From contig DMES01000078.1 in the NCBI GenBank assembly GCA_003450815.1, positions 1 through 64,000 of the forward strand: 64,000 nt of DNA, written 5' to 3'. Below are positions 7,361 through 16,814 of this stretch, in pieces (position 1 is the stretch's first letter; each line of letters opens with the position of its first letter). The notes under the pieces are model-generated. The model was not told the origin of the DNA. It searched no databases and was given only the letters and a program-made list of their open reading frames with translations. The DNA is from Elusimicrobiota bacterium. Lineage in GTDB: Bacteria > Elusimicrobiota > Elusimicrobia > Elusimicrobiales > UBA9959. The position numbers and the translations under genes were made by a program.

Positions 7361-9115
7361 ATGAAAAAACCACTCGCTTTGCTGCTTACGGCGGTATTTT
7401 TAACGCAGAATCTGCCGGTGCTTTACGCTGTTGAAAATGCCACCGTTAAATCAGTCCGCGTATCCGCGGAGAGCGTTTATATCGCCACCGACAAGCCCGT
7501 GGAATACAAGGCCATTTTTATGGGACAGCCTCCAAAACTGGTGGTTGAGCTTATGGGTACGCGGCTGCAAACGCTTGAAGATATACCGGTAAACGGCAAA
7601 CTCCTTAAACGGGTGCGTACGGGCCAGTTTAAGACAACTCCTGTCAGCATTTCCAGGGTGGTGCTTGAACTCTCCCAGAAGGCGGCTTATGAAATAACCC
7701 GCAAGGGCTCGGAGCTGGCGGTGGTGCTTGGCGGCAGGCCGGCACAGGCAAGGCTGGCGGTGAAAGACAAACAGGAGGCTCCCGCCGGAGTTATGGTCAT
7801 TACGCCTTCCGACAGCGCGGTCCCGTCCCGTCCGGCGGAAATAAAAATGGACCCGGCGCCGGTCAAGCCTGAAGATCTTTCAAGAGAAAGCGTGCCGGTC
7901 ATAAAGCCGAGAAAACCACAGTCCGCGCGTTCGTCTTTCCGCAATATCATGGACAGTCTATCCCGCGAGCCGGTCAGTTTTGATTATAATGACGCCAATG
8001 TGCGCGAGGTAATAGGCATGATGGCAGCCAAAGCCGGAGTCAATGTGATTTACTCCGATGAGGTTTCCGGCACAATAACCATCAGCCTTAACAAGGTGCC
8101 GTTCGACGAGGCTTTTAAAACCATATTGGACGGAAAAGATCTTGCCGCGCAACAGGTGGGGGACAATATTTTAAGGATAGCCTCTCCGCAGACTTTTCTC
8201 GCGGAGCAGAAAAAAGCAATGCTGCAGACCAGGGTCTTTTTTCTCAATTACGCCAAAGCCGCGGAAGTGAAAACCCAGGTGGAAGCTGTGACCTCAGCCG
8301 AAAACCGCAAAGCCAGCTGTGTCGTTGACGAGGCCAATAACGCTCTTATCATTACCGCCATCCCCATGAGCCTTGAAGAGATAGCCCGTCTGCTTAAAAA
8401 TCTGGATCGTGTTCCGCAGCAGGTGCTTATTGAGGCGAAACTTGTGGAAGTCGCTCTTGACAACCAGATAAGCATGGGGGTGGACTGGTCTAACAGTAGC
8501 ACGGACGGGAATTCCGATTATGGCTCAAGTCTTACCGGACCTGTGGGCGAAACAGGCTGGTTCAGGTTCGGGCGGGTGACGAGCGACTATGTGTTCAGCT
8601 CCTTTATTTCCGCCATCGCCAAAAAAGGCAAAGCCAAAGTGCTCTCGGACCCGAAGATAGCCACGCTGAACAATAAACCGGCGGTCATCAACATCACCTC
8701 GCAAGTGCCTTATAAAACCCAGACGGTCGCTGCAGGCACGCCGCCAACCGTAACCGATGTTATCGTATACCTGACCGTGGGCATCACCCTTAAGGTCACC
8801 CCGACCATAAATTCCGACGGGCGCATTTCGATGTATATAAACCCAAAAGTGGAGCAGCCTTCCGCGTCGTATCCAGCCGAAAAATTCGCCGCGCCTGGAA
8901 TAGATACCAGAAGCGTTGAAACCAATGTCATAGTGAGAAACGGGGAAACCATCGTGATCGGCGGGCTCATACACGATACCCAGAGCGATGTGGTGACCAA
9001 AGTCCCGCTTTTGGGAGATATCCCGCTGCTTGGCTATCTCTTCAGGAGAAAAAGCGTGATACGCCAGAGGATGGAACTGCTGATTTTCGTTACGCCGAAA
9101 GTGATAGAAGACTGA
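7361..9115 (+). CDS. pilQ: Type IV pilus secretin PilQ
   Basis: The outer-membrane pore for the pilus, 584 residues from ATG 7361. I prefer this ATG to the one at 7355 because GGAG (7349-7352) is then 8 bp away. Domains in order: signal peptide, one AMIN peptidoglycan-binding domain (about 25-120), a proline-rich linker, a secretin/STN short domain containing FDYNDANVREVIGMMAAKAG, an N1-type domain with RVFFLNYAKA, and the secretin core (about 350-580) with LIEAKLVEV, VLSDPKIATLNNKPA and the closing VPLLGDIPLLGYLFRRK. It ends the pil operon. Confidence 0.95.
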   Translation: MKKPLALLLTAVFLTQNLPVLYAVENATVKSVRVSAESVYIATDKPVEYKAIFMGQPPKLVVELMGTRLQTLEDIPVNGKLLKRVRTGQFKTTPVSISRVVLELSQKAAYEITRKGSELAVVLGGRPAQARLAVKDKQEAPAGVMVITPSDSAVPSRPAEIKMDPAPVKPEDLSRESVPVIKPRKPQSARSSFRNIMDSLSREPVSFDYNDANVREVIGMMAAKAGVNVIYSDEVSGTITISLNKVPFDEAFKTILDGKDLAAQQVGDNILRIASPQTFLAEQKKAMLQTRVFFLNYAKAAEVKTQVEAVTSAENRKASCVVDEANNALIITAIPMSLEEIARLLKNLDRVPQQVLIEAKLVEVALDNQISMGVDWSNSSTDGNSDYGSSLTGPVGETGWFRFGRVTSDYVFSSFISAIAKKGKAKVLSDPKIATLNNKPAVINITSQVPYKTQTVAAGTPPTVTDVIVYLTVGITLKVTPTINSDGRISMYINPKVEQPSASYPAEKFAAPGIDTRSVETNVIVRNGETIVIGGLIHDTQSDVVTKVPLLGDIPLLGYLFRRKSVIRQRMELLIFVTPKVIED

Positions 9116-9178
9116 TCTTAAAATTACAGCAGGAATTTTCAGAAGGCTGAAGGTTAAGGCAAAAGATATTTCCAATTG

Positions 9179-10669
9179 ATGCTTGTCCTTCCATTCTTTG
9201 CCGTCCTCTCTCTTGCCCCGCTTCTACAGGGCCTTTTTGATTTTCCTTTGCAAGCCGCTTTCCAGTCTGTAATATTTTTCTCCTGCCTTTTGTGGTTATT
9301 CCGTATTCAAAATTTAAGATTCAATGTTCCGGATTGTGGAATCTTGAATCTTGAATCCGGAATCCTAAATCTTAAATCTGTTGGTATCCGTATAGCGGCT
9401 TTTGCCGTTCTGGCGCTTACCTTTTATTCCATGCTCACAAGCCCGGTGCGGGCGCTGGTCTGGCCCGAGTGGGGCAATTTAGCGGCCGGGTTCCTGATCT
9501 TTATCTTTTCCGGCTTTCTGAGCCCTGATGAGCGTAAAAAAACAGATGGCGCTTTGCGGATCGCGGCTTGGGGAACTGCGGTGCTTGCCGTAATTCAAGC
9601 CCTTGTCTTAAAAACTCCGCAGATCGCCGCTTCACTAGCAAACCCGAACGCTCTCGCTCTTTTCGTGGTAATGCTTTTGCCTTTGGCGGTGTCGTGGAAA
9701 GATTGGTGGCTTGCGGGGACCCTGCTGGTGATTTTGATTTGGACGCAATCCGCTGGAGCGGCCATGGCGCTGATCGCGGCCGCCGGCTTTTACATGCACC
9801 GGACAATTAGGGCGGCTGAGTTTAAAAAAAATCTGCCGCTTTTTATCCTGCTCGCCGCGGCGATTATCCTGGCGTTTTCCCGGGTTCCGTCGCAGTCATT
9901 TGTTCACCGCCTGCTTTGGTGGAAAAGCGCCATGTTAATATTTCTCTCACGCCCTTTTTTCGGTTTCGGCCACGCCGCGTTTACCTTCGTCTATCCCGCT
10001 TACAGGGTGACAATGCCAGGAGACATGGGGTCAATTTACGCCCACAGTTACTATCTTGAATTTCTGGCTGAAAACGGGCTTGTTTGCGCGGCGCTATGGT
10101 TTGGGCTTCTGGTTTACGCGGTTAAACAAAAGGCGGGCCTGGCTAAATATTCGCTTATCGGCGCCCTGACCCATTGCGTAATTGATTTCGGGCTTTCAGT
10201 TCCGGCTAATTTCTGGATTTTCTGCTACCTTGCTGCCCCGGAGGAGCACAGGAGCACAGAAGCACAAGCTGGAAGTTGGCAGCCGTCGTTCGCATTTGTG
10301 GCCCTGCTTGCTGCGGCCTGGCTTAATTTATGTTTTACGCATAACCGGGCTTTGCGCGCGCAGGTGGCCGGTGTTGCATGTTACGACGGCGGGGATTTTA
10401 CGGCCGCTGAAAATAAATTTAAAGAAGCTCTTGAAATTGAAAACGGCCCCGCGCCGCTTGAGGCGCTCGGAGAAATAGAATACAGACAGGCCCGCGAAAC
10501 AAACGACAAAGGGACTCTTTTTTCCGCCGCCGTGTTTTTTGAGCGGGCTCTTATTCTGAACCCTTACAGCGCGCCGGCATACAGGAATCTGGCCGCGGTT
10601 TACCGCGTGGCGGGTGAAGATAGGCTGCTCAAGGGCCTTGAGGAAAGGAAAAAGAGGTTTTTCAAATGA
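9179..10669 (+). CDS. O-antigen ligase/Wzy-like membrane protein with TPR-like tail
   Basis: A polytopic protein of about 496 residues with some ten hydrophobic segments. The segment MLIFLSRPFFGFGHAAF and the following HSYYLEFLAENGL match the Wzy_C/O-antigen ligase signature. The C-terminus (about 390-490) is soluble and TPR-like. Such proteins polymerise or transfer glycans in the periplasm; location directly after pilQ suggests, without proof, pilin or surface glycosylation. The start is uncertain (TTG 9176 or ATG 9179, weak binding site). Codons at 9330-9385 and 10237-10285 consist of short oligomer repeats that look inserted in frame. Confidence 0.8.
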   Translation: MLVLPFFAVLSLAPLLQGLFDFPLQAAFQSVIFFSCLLWLFRIQNLRFNVPDCGILNLESGILNLKSVGIRIAAFAVLALTFYSMLTSPVRALVWPEWGNLAAGFLIFIFSGFLSPDERKKTDGALRIAAWGTAVLAVIQALVLKTPQIAASLANPNALALFVVMLLPLAVSWKDWWLAGTLLVILIWTQSAGAAMALIAAAGFYMHRTIRAAEFKKNLPLFILLAAAIILAFSRVPSQSFVHRLLWWKSAMLIFLSRPFFGFGHAAFTFVYPAYRVTMPGDMGSIYAHSYYLEFLAENGLVCAALWFGLLVYAVKQKAGLAKYSLIGALTHCVIDFGLSVPANFWIFCYLAAPEEHRSTEAQAGSWQPSFAFVALLAAAWLNLCFTHNRALRAQVAGVACYDGGDFTAAENKFKEALEIENGPAPLEALGEIEYRQARETNDKGTLFSAAVFFERALILNPYSAPAYRNLAAVYRVAGEDRLLKGLEERKKRFFK

Positions 10670-12516
10670 GAATAACCTTGAACTGCAGGATTCGGGCTAG
10701 TGAGACACTGTTGAAAGAAAGGGCGCGGGACTACGCTCCGGCTTTCTTCCTGCTGTTGGCCTGCTTGCTTTCCGGGCTTCGGAGCGCCTTTAACTGGGAA
10801 GTGTTCACGCTTGTGTTCTTTTGCTGGGCTGTTTTTTTTAAAAAAGAAGGCTTCACGCTCCCGGGGGGGCTTTGGCCGTGGTTCTTCGGCTGGCTTGGTA
10901 TCACCTCAATTTTCTCGCTTGAGCCGCTGAATTCGCTTTCCCAGTTCTCAAAATACCTGTTTTTCGCGTTTTTCTTCTCTTTAACTTCCCATAGCGCCAT
11001 AACATCAGGGTGGGCTCCGCACTTTGGCCCATTTGGAAAAAGCGGGGGGCGGGCCTGGCTGTGCGCGCTTTTCGGAGCCGCGCTGGTGTGCGCTTTTGTT
11101 GTTCTTTATCAGCGCCTTTCAGGCGGCGGCGTTTATGGGATTATCGGCTATAATCCCAACTATTCAGCGGCAATTCTTACGGGGGCTTTTGCGGCCGCCT
11201 GGGTATTTATGTTTTCAGAATCCTCACTACGGCTTAAAGCGCTCTATGGCCTGCTCGCCGCGGTTTTCCTTGCGGGAATAACCGCCTCTAATTCCCGCGG
11301 GGCGCTGTTCGCCGCGACACTTGCCGCCGCGACATATCTTGCAGTAAATAAAAAATGGCGGGTTCTGCTTTATCTGGCCGCCGCTTTCTCTTTGGCCGCC
11401 GTAATCGTTCCCGCGGATTGGCTTTATTTTTTATTTAAAACAGGGGATTCCCGCTCCTATGCGCGCGTTTGGATATGGGGCAGCGCACTTAAAGCCGCGT
11501 TCTCAAGTCCCTTTTTCGGTTTTGGCCCGGGGTTATTTGAAAGAGCTTTTGAACTTTTCAAATTTCCTTATTTCAACGGTATTTCATATTATGGTCATTC
11601 CACTATTCATGCCCACAGCGAGGTTCTGAACCTTGCAGCCGAGTCGGGATTTCCCGCCGCCGCTCTTTTTCTGGGGGCGGTGTTTTATTCCGTTAAAGAA
11701 AAAAGCCGCGACGCTTTTTCGGCGGCTATGAAGTTATGCGCGCTCTCGCTTTTAGTCCAGGGGTCTTTTGACATGGTGTTTTACTCAGGGGCGGTGTCGC
11801 TTTTGTTTTTCGGCTCTCTCGGTTTTGCCTCCGGCGGCTGTGCTAAGGAAGCCGCGGGCGGTGAATCCTCTCAGGCACGGATGGAGCCGGAGGCCACCGG
11901 TATGCCTGGGTCACAGTCGCGCTTTATGTCGGTTATATTCGGGATTGTATGCGTTTTAGGCTTTGTGCCCCGGATCGTTTTTGACAGGGATTTCTCCCTG
12001 GCCATGCGGCCCGGGACGGATCCGGCGCAAAGCCAAATGGCCCTTCGGCGGGCCCTGTTCTTTGCCCCCTGTAATAAAGACCTGCTTCTTGAGTTCGCGA
12101 GTGCGCGGCTGCTTTCTTCAGGCAATTACGCTTACGCGGCGGCCTTCGTTGAAAATGCGGCCGTCTTTTGTCCGAAAGATCCGAGGTTCCCGTATCTTGC
12201 TGCTGAGGCCTTTATCTACGGCGGCAACGCGCCCTCGGCTTATGACAGGCTTGAAAAGACGCTCGCTCTTGAGCCGGAATTCATGGCGGCAAGAGTTGCT
12301 TTGGCCCGCCTGCTTTATTCCGACGGTAAATTAAAAACCGCGGCCGCGCAAGCCGCTATCGCAGTAACAACAGCTTCGCAAAACCGGCGGCCGTATTCTG
12401 TTTACGATAGGCTGCTAGTAAATTTTAATTTGGAAGCCTTTGAGAGCCTTAAAAAAGACCTATGGAAGAAAACAACAACTGGCAGAAATATTGTTTCAGG
12501 CCCGCAGGCGCGATAA
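10666..12516 (+). CDS. O-antigen ligase/Wzy-like membrane protein with TPR-like tail (second copy)
   Basis: A 616-residue paralogue of the preceding gene, starting inside its stop codon (ATGA). It has about ten transmembrane helices and the Wzy_C region VWIWGSALKAAFSSPFFGFG followed by IHAHSEVLNLAAESGF. The region after residue 440 carries TPR-like repeats, for instance AAEAFIYGGNAPSAYDRLEK. Near residues 400-420 the sequence contains an apparently inserted hydrophilic stretch whose DNA has CAGGCA/TGCCTG inverted ends. The pair may act together on one glycan, one as polymerase and one as ligase; this is inference. Confidence 0.8.
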   Translation: MRITLNCRIRASETLLKERARDYAPAFFLLLACLLSGLRSAFNWEVFTLVFFCWAVFFKKEGFTLPGGLWPWFFGWLGITSIFSLEPLNSLSQFSKYLFFAFFFSLTSHSAITSGWAPHFGPFGKSGGRAWLCALFGAALVCAFVVLYQRLSGGGVYGIIGYNPNYSAAILTGAFAAAWVFMFSESSLRLKALYGLLAAVFLAGITASNSRGALFAATLAAATYLAVNKKWRVLLYLAAAFSLAAVIVPADWLYFLFKTGDSRSYARVWIWGSALKAAFSSPFFGFGPGLFERAFELFKFPYFNGISYYGHSTIHAHSEVLNLAAESGFPAAALFLGAVFYSVKEKSRDAFSAAMKLCALSLLVQGSFDMVFYSGAVSLLFFGSLGFASGGCAKEAAGGESSQARMEPEATGMPGSQSRFMSVIFGIVCVLGFVPRIVFDRDFSLAMRPGTDPAQSQMALRRALFFAPCNKDLLLEFASARLLSSGNYAYAAAFVENAAVFCPKDPRFPYLAAEAFIYGGNAPSAYDRLEKTLALEPEFMAARVALARLLYSDGKLKTAAAQAAIAVTTASQNRRPYSVYDRLLVNFNLEAFESLKKDLWKKTTTGRNIVSGPQAR

Positions 12517-13739
12517 GCGGCAATAGTGTCCGGCTGCTTAAAAACGGCGAAGAAGCTTTTGGCGGAATGATTGAAGCCGTGAAGGCCGCCAAAAAGTATA
12601 TTCTGCTTGAATTTTACGCTTTCGCTGATGACGCCGCCGGGCGTCTTTTTTCCGGGCTGCTTAAAGAGAAAATAAGCCAGGGGGTGGGAGTTTACCTCAT
12701 CCGCGACGCGGTGGGCTCCATACTTACCGACCAGGACTTCTTTTCCGGCCTTGCCGCCGATGGGGCAAGAGTCGCGGAGTTCCGGCCCGTGGTGCTCTGG
12801 AAGCCTTACTGGAACTGGGTGAAGCGCGACCACAGGAAAACGCTTTGTGTGGACGGCGTGAAGGCCTTTGTCGGCGGTTTTAATATTACCGAAGCTGATT
12901 TGCCGCGTTCCCTGGGCGGCCGCGGCTGGAAAGACGCGCAGGTGCGCGTGGAAGGGCCGGCAGTTGCGGAAATAGAGAAGCTTTTTTGGGAATCCTGGTT
13001 TGCAAGCCATCTGACCCCGCCCCCAGCTTCGGGACCGAAAGGTCCTGCCTCAGCCAAGCAGACGGCTGATCCGTCTCAGGCAGGCGGCGTGGTGGTCGCG
13101 CCGGAGCCTGGCGGCGCGCCTAAGGCAGACTTCGCGGAAAACGTCAGCCCGCTGGCTGTCCCGTGGTTATCAAAAAATTATCCGGCCGGAGATGTTCTGG
13201 TTTCAATAGTTTCCGTTTCCGGCATAAGGAATTACAGGTCTATCCGACGCAGTTACAGGTATGCGATAGATAATGCCGGGGATAATATTTATATCACCAA
13301 TGCCTACTTTCTGCCTGATCGTTTTATTTACCGCCGCCTGATAAGAGCGGTTCGCCGCGGAGTGGATGTGCGCATAATAGTTCCCCTTAAAACAGACCAC
13401 CCGTATGTGCGCTGGGCTTCCTGGGCGATGTACGCTCACATGCTGAAAAATGGCATAAGGCTTTACGAATGGCAGGGTGAAATTCTACATTCCAAAACCG
13501 CCGTTATTGACGGGGTTTGGTCTTCGGTGGGCAGCCATAACCTGGACCACAGAAGCCTGCATTATAACATGGAGCTGAATGTTAATGTTTTCAGCAGAAA
13601 GTTCGGTTCGGAGCTGCGGCGGCTTTTTATGGAGGACCTTAAGGGCTCAAAAGAGCTGTCGCTTGACGAGGTGCGTGCAAGGCCCCTGCTTTCAAAAGCG
13701 GCAAGCAAACTGCTGTATCTTTTCAGATCATTCGGCTAA
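12462..13739 (+). CDS. cls: Cardiolipin synthase-like phospholipase D protein
   Basis: A 425-residue member of the phospholipase D superfamily with two HKD catalytic motifs: HRKTLCVDGVKAFVGGFN (near 122) and HSKTAVIDGVWSSVGSHN (near 345). The family condenses phosphatidylglycerol into cardiolipin. It lacks N-terminal transmembrane helices, as in ClsB-type enzymes. It overlaps the preceding gene by 55 bp; the residues encoded there are needed for the usual N-terminal strand (VRLLKNGEEAF). Between the two HKD motifs, residues about 186-225 are a Pro/Gly/Ala-rich insert encoded by palindromic DNA (see the repeat at 13044). Confidence 0.85.
   Translation: MEENNNWQKYCFRPAGAISGNSVRLLKNGEEAFGGMIEAVKAAKKYILLEFYAFADDAAGRLFSGLLKEKISQGVGVYLIRDAVGSILTDQDFFSGLAADGARVAEFRPVVLWKPYWNWVKRDHRKTLCVDGVKAFVGGFNITEADLPRSLGGRGWKDAQVRVEGPAVAEIEKLFWESWFASHLTPPPASGPKGPASAKQTADPSQAGGVVVAPEPGGAPKADFAENVSPLAVPWLSKNYPAGDVLVSIVSVSGIRNYRSIRRSYRYAIDNAGDNIYITNAYFLPDRFIYRRLIRAVRRGVDVRIIVPLKTDHPYVRWASWAMYAHMLKNGIRLYEWQGEILHSKTAVIDGVWSSVGSHNLDHRSLHYNMELNVNVFSRKFGSELRRLFMEDLKGSKELSLDEVRARPLLSKAASKLLYLFRSFG
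13044..13084 (+). repeat. Nested palindromic element inside the cardiolipin synthase gene
   Basis: Nested inverted repeats CCTGCCT (13044-13050)/AGGCAGG (13078-13084) and AGACGG (13060-13065)/CCGTCT (13071-13076), preceded by a GGACC-GAAA-GGTCC hairpin. The element is read through in frame and falls in the linker between the two catalytic halves. Confidence 0.6.
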
Positions 13740-13765
13740 TCCGAAAATTGCGGCAATTTTCGGAT
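13739..13765 (+). terminator. 12-bp hairpin after the cardiolipin synthase gene
   Basis: ATCCGAAAATTG and CAATTTTCGGAT form a perfect stem with a 3-nt loop directly after the stop codon. There is no following T-run, so it may be a transcript-stabilising hairpin or Rho-assisted end rather than a classical terminator. Confidence 0.45.
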
Positions 13766-13857
13766 CATGAGGAATGACCAACCAGTGCCGGCCGCGACAG
13801 GCTTCGTATAGGTGGCGGGGTTAATTACCGAAGAAGTTTTTGCATAAAAGTTTTTTA

Positions 13858-15315
13858 ATGGAAAAAAAATATAATTATATTTTTTGGGTTAAATGGTTCT
13901 TTAGAGCGGCTCTGCCGGCGGTTTTGTTGGTTTCTTTTTCTGCTTCAGGCTTCAGCCTGGAGCAGGATATAAAACCGGTAAATGTCAATGAAGCCGAATA
14001 TTCGGCGTTGAAAGACAGGCTGAGCGTAAGCCTGTTTTTCCGGGGGGAACTGGCGGACAGGATTATAGACGCCGGTCTGCAAGGCCGCCTGCTGGAACTT
14101 CAAGGCGGAGAAACCCATTCCGAGGTGAGGGGGGCGCTGTTAGACTGGATTAAAAAAAATCCTGACAAAGCCGCAAACCTTTATTTTTATCTGAGCCGGC
14201 ACGGTTCATACGGAGTGATGCCGGCGGAAATAAAATATTCAAAGCCCTCATGGGAATTAAACCCGCGCTTTTTGGGCCTTATAAAAGCGCTTAAGGCGGC
14301 GGCCGGGGACAGGGGGATGTCGGATGAAACTTTGAATTTATCCGCGGCCCGGCTTTTTGAGGGCCCTCAAGTCCCCCCGGAGGCGCGCGGAATAGAGCCT
14401 GACCGCGCCCGCGCGGAAGGAACCGCATTCTTTTCCGGCTACGCCGATTACAAGCTTAATCGCGCCGGATTGGAGAAGGAGCTTAAAAACCTGAGGGGTT
14501 GGACGGATTCCCTGAGGGATGGCAAGGAAACGGGTGACGCTTCCGAAACGCAAAGGCGGCTTTTTGACGAGGCATTTTCCGCCTACGGGGCTTTTACCGC
14601 GGCCGCCTCGGCTTTTAAATCGCGAAGCGCTCTTACAGCCGGAGAATCCGCCGGCCTTGAAAAATCGCGGCGGGTTTTAAAGGGAAAGCTGGCCGCTCTC
14701 ACGCTGTATGAAATGGCCGGGCGCGTTCACAAGGCCGCCGGCGGGCTCGGCAGAGAAGACGTGGAACTTATTGGCGAAGCAAAACTTTTATCCGGTAATT
14801 TTGAGAAAGCGGCTGGGGAGTTAGAGGCGGGTTTGTACGCCCCTGGTGAGATGGCCCGTGTTTTGAGAGCGGCCGGACACGCCCGCGCTGTTTTTTGCGC
14901 GCGGGCCGGGGCCGTGAAAACCCTGTCGGCCCTGAGTCTCCGTCTTGAGCGGGCGGCCGGTTTTTCCTGCTTGTATGATTATTTATTCTCGGTGTATTTT
15001 GAGCGATTTTACCCGGACAGCGATTGTGTCCGGGCCAGGGGCGCGCTTCAGGGGGGAGAAGCTCTGCTCCGGAGCGCCAGCGCGCGGCTTGGGCGCGGCG
15101 CGCCTGGGGAATTGGGTGGCGACCTGTCCGCCGAACTGGCGGCTTTTATCGGGTCTGTTGAGATTGTTGAGAAAATTTCCGTCTTCAATAGGCGGGCGCA
15201 GTTTTTTTTATGGGGTCTGATCTTCAGGCCGTTTGAGCTTGAGGTTTCGGCTTCGGCCGGAAAATTAAAATTTAAACCCGCGTTTACTTTTTTTGAAATT
15301 ACTTTGGTAAAATGA
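13858..15315 (+). CDS. Exported protein of unknown function
   Basis: A 485-residue protein from ATG 13858. The N-terminus has a basic stretch and a hydrophobic core (FFRAALPAVLLVSFSASGFS) followed by a plausible signal peptidase site, so it is probably secreted or periplasmic. The rest is alanine-, leucine- and glutamate-rich and predicted to be mostly helical, with no motif I can name. It stands alone between the pilus/glycan cluster and convergent gatB. The DNA before the ATG resembles a degraded copy of the palindromic leader seen before gatC and aroB. Confidence 0.75.
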   Translation: MEKKYNYIFWVKWFFRAALPAVLLVSFSASGFSLEQDIKPVNVNEAEYSALKDRLSVSLFFRGELADRIIDAGLQGRLLELQGGETHSEVRGALLDWIKKNPDKAANLYFYLSRHGSYGVMPAEIKYSKPSWELNPRFLGLIKALKAAAGDRGMSDETLNLSAARLFEGPQVPPEARGIEPDRARAEGTAFFSGYADYKLNRAGLEKELKNLRGWTDSLRDGKETGDASETQRRLFDEAFSAYGAFTAAASAFKSRSALTAGESAGLEKSRRVLKGKLAALTLYEMAGRVHKAAGGLGREDVELIGEAKLLSGNFEKAAGELEAGLYAPGEMARVLRAAGHARAVFCARAGAVKTLSALSLRLERAAGFSCLYDYLFSVYFERFYPDSDCVRARGALQGGEALLRSASARLGRGAPGELGGDLSAELAAFIGSVEIVEKISVFNRRAQFFLWGLIFRPFELEVSASAGKLKFKPAFTFFEITLVK

Positions 15316-15324
15316 AATAACTTT

Positions 15325-16791
15325 CTATCCCGCCAGCAATCTTTTAATCATTTCATTTGCAAGTTTGGGGTTGGCTTTGCCTTTGGACTTCTTCATCATC
15401 GCTCCGACGATCGGGCCGAGGGCTTTTTCACTCCCATTTTTAAAATCCTGCGCGGCGCCCTGGTTGGCCTCAATGGCCTCTTTGGCCCAGGCCTCTATCT
15501 GTGCGGTATCGCTCACCTGCGCTAGGCCAAGCTCGCGCAGCAAAATTTCTGGTTTTTTGCCCGTTTCCCAGGACGCGGCGAAAATTGTTTTGGCGGCTGA
15601 AGGCCCTGTTGTTCCTGCCGTCACCATACCAGCCAATTCCGCTAAATTAGCCGGCAAGATGGTTTTTGGCGAAAGATAATCTTCCGGTTGTATTTTTAAT
15701 TCGTTGGCACGGGCGAGAAATTCACCAGCGATCAGATTCGTCACCGCTTTGGCATTTACCTTCGTGGTTTTGTTCATACTGGCGTCAAAAACTTCGCTTA
15801 AATAGCGATCAGAAGTGAGCACGGCGGCATCATAGTTATTAAGGCCGAAATCTTTCATAAAACGCGCTTTGCGCGCTCGCGGCAGTTCGCCTATTTTCGC
15901 TTTTGCCGCTTCAAGCCGGTCCTCCGTAATTCTGAGCGGCACAAGGTCCGGCTCCGGAAAATAGCGGTAATCGTGCGCCATTTCTTTTGAACGCATGGAA
16001 ACGGTTTTCTGTTCCTTTTCATGCCAGAGGCGCGTGTCCTGCGCCACGGTTTCGCCGCTCTCAAGCATTGAGGTCTGGCGCCCTATTTCGTGGTTTATGG
16101 CGTCTTTCACCGCCTTAAAAGAGTTAAGATTTTTAATTTCCACCTTGTGCCCCAGCTCTTGGGTTCCGGCGGCTTTAAGTGAAATGTTTACATCGCAGCG
16201 CAGTTCGCCCTTTTCCATATCGCATTGCGAAATGCCGGCCCATTGCATAAGCCGCTTTAGTTCGGTAAGGTAGGCGTAAGCCTCGTCGGCTGAATTTATG
16301 TCCGGTTCTGAAACTATTTCTATAAGAGGCACCCCGCAGCGGTTGAAGTCTACCAGGGTGTAATCCAGCGCCCGGCTGCCCAGGGCGTGCAGTGACTTTC
16401 CGGCGTCCTCTTCCAGATGCGCGCGGGCCACCCGTATGGTTTTTGAACCGGAAGGCTTTAAATCTATTTCAACGCTTCCAGCCTCGCATAGCGGCCGGTC
16501 AAACTGTGAGATCTGATAGGATTTAGGGAGGTCCGGGTAAAAATAATTTTTACGGGCGAAAACAGAGATTCCGTTCACGTGGCAGTTAAGGGCAGCTCCG
16601 GCTTTCACGCCCAGCTCCACCGCTTTACTGTTTGTGACGGGCAAAGCGCCGGGTTGGCCGGTGCACACGGGGCAAATTGAGGAATTGGCCGGAGCCATGT
16701 AGTCCGCCAGCTGGCATGAACAGAACATTTTCGTGGCGGTGTTAAGCTGGGCGTGCACCTCAAGGCCGATAACAGTTTCAAATTTGCTCAT
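15325..16791 (-). CDS. gatB: Aspartyl/glutamyl-tRNA amidotransferase subunit B
   Basis: The 488-residue GatB kinase/tRNA-binding subunit. The N-terminal FETVIGLEVHAQLNTATKMF, the zinc-type CSCQ...CPVC cluster and LPKSYQISQFDRPL are family hallmarks; the C-terminal YqeY-like tail (about 345-488) recognises the tRNA D-loop. With GatA and GatC it converts Glu-tRNA(Gln) and/or Asp-tRNA(Asn) to the correct amidated form. It lies downstream of gatC-gatA on the same strand, with the NUDIX gene and a repeat-rich gap between. Confidence 0.96.
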   Translation of the reverse strand: MSKFETVIGLEVHAQLNTATKMFCSCQLADYMAPANSSICPVCTGQPGALPVTNSKAVELGVKAGAALNCHVNGISVFARKNYFYPDLPKSYQISQFDRPLCEAGSVEIDLKPSGSKTIRVARAHLEEDAGKSLHALGSRALDYTLVDFNRCGVPLIEIVSEPDINSADEAYAYLTELKRLMQWAGISQCDMEKGELRCDVNISLKAAGTQELGHKVEIKNLNSFKAVKDAINHEIGRQTSMLESGETVAQDTRLWHEKEQKTVSMRSKEMAHDYRYFPEPDLVPLRITEDRLEAAKAKIGELPRARKARFMKDFGLNNYDAAVLTSDRYLSEVFDASMNKTTKVNAKAVTNLIAGEFLARANELKIQPEDYLSPKTILPANLAELAGMVTAGTTGPSAAKTIFAASWETGKKPEILLRELGLAQVSDTAQIEAWAKEAIEANQGAAQDFKNGSEKALGPIVGAMMKKSKGKANPKLANEMIKRLLAG

Positions 16792-16814
16792 AAGCGGTCC
16801 TTAGGGGGTAATAC

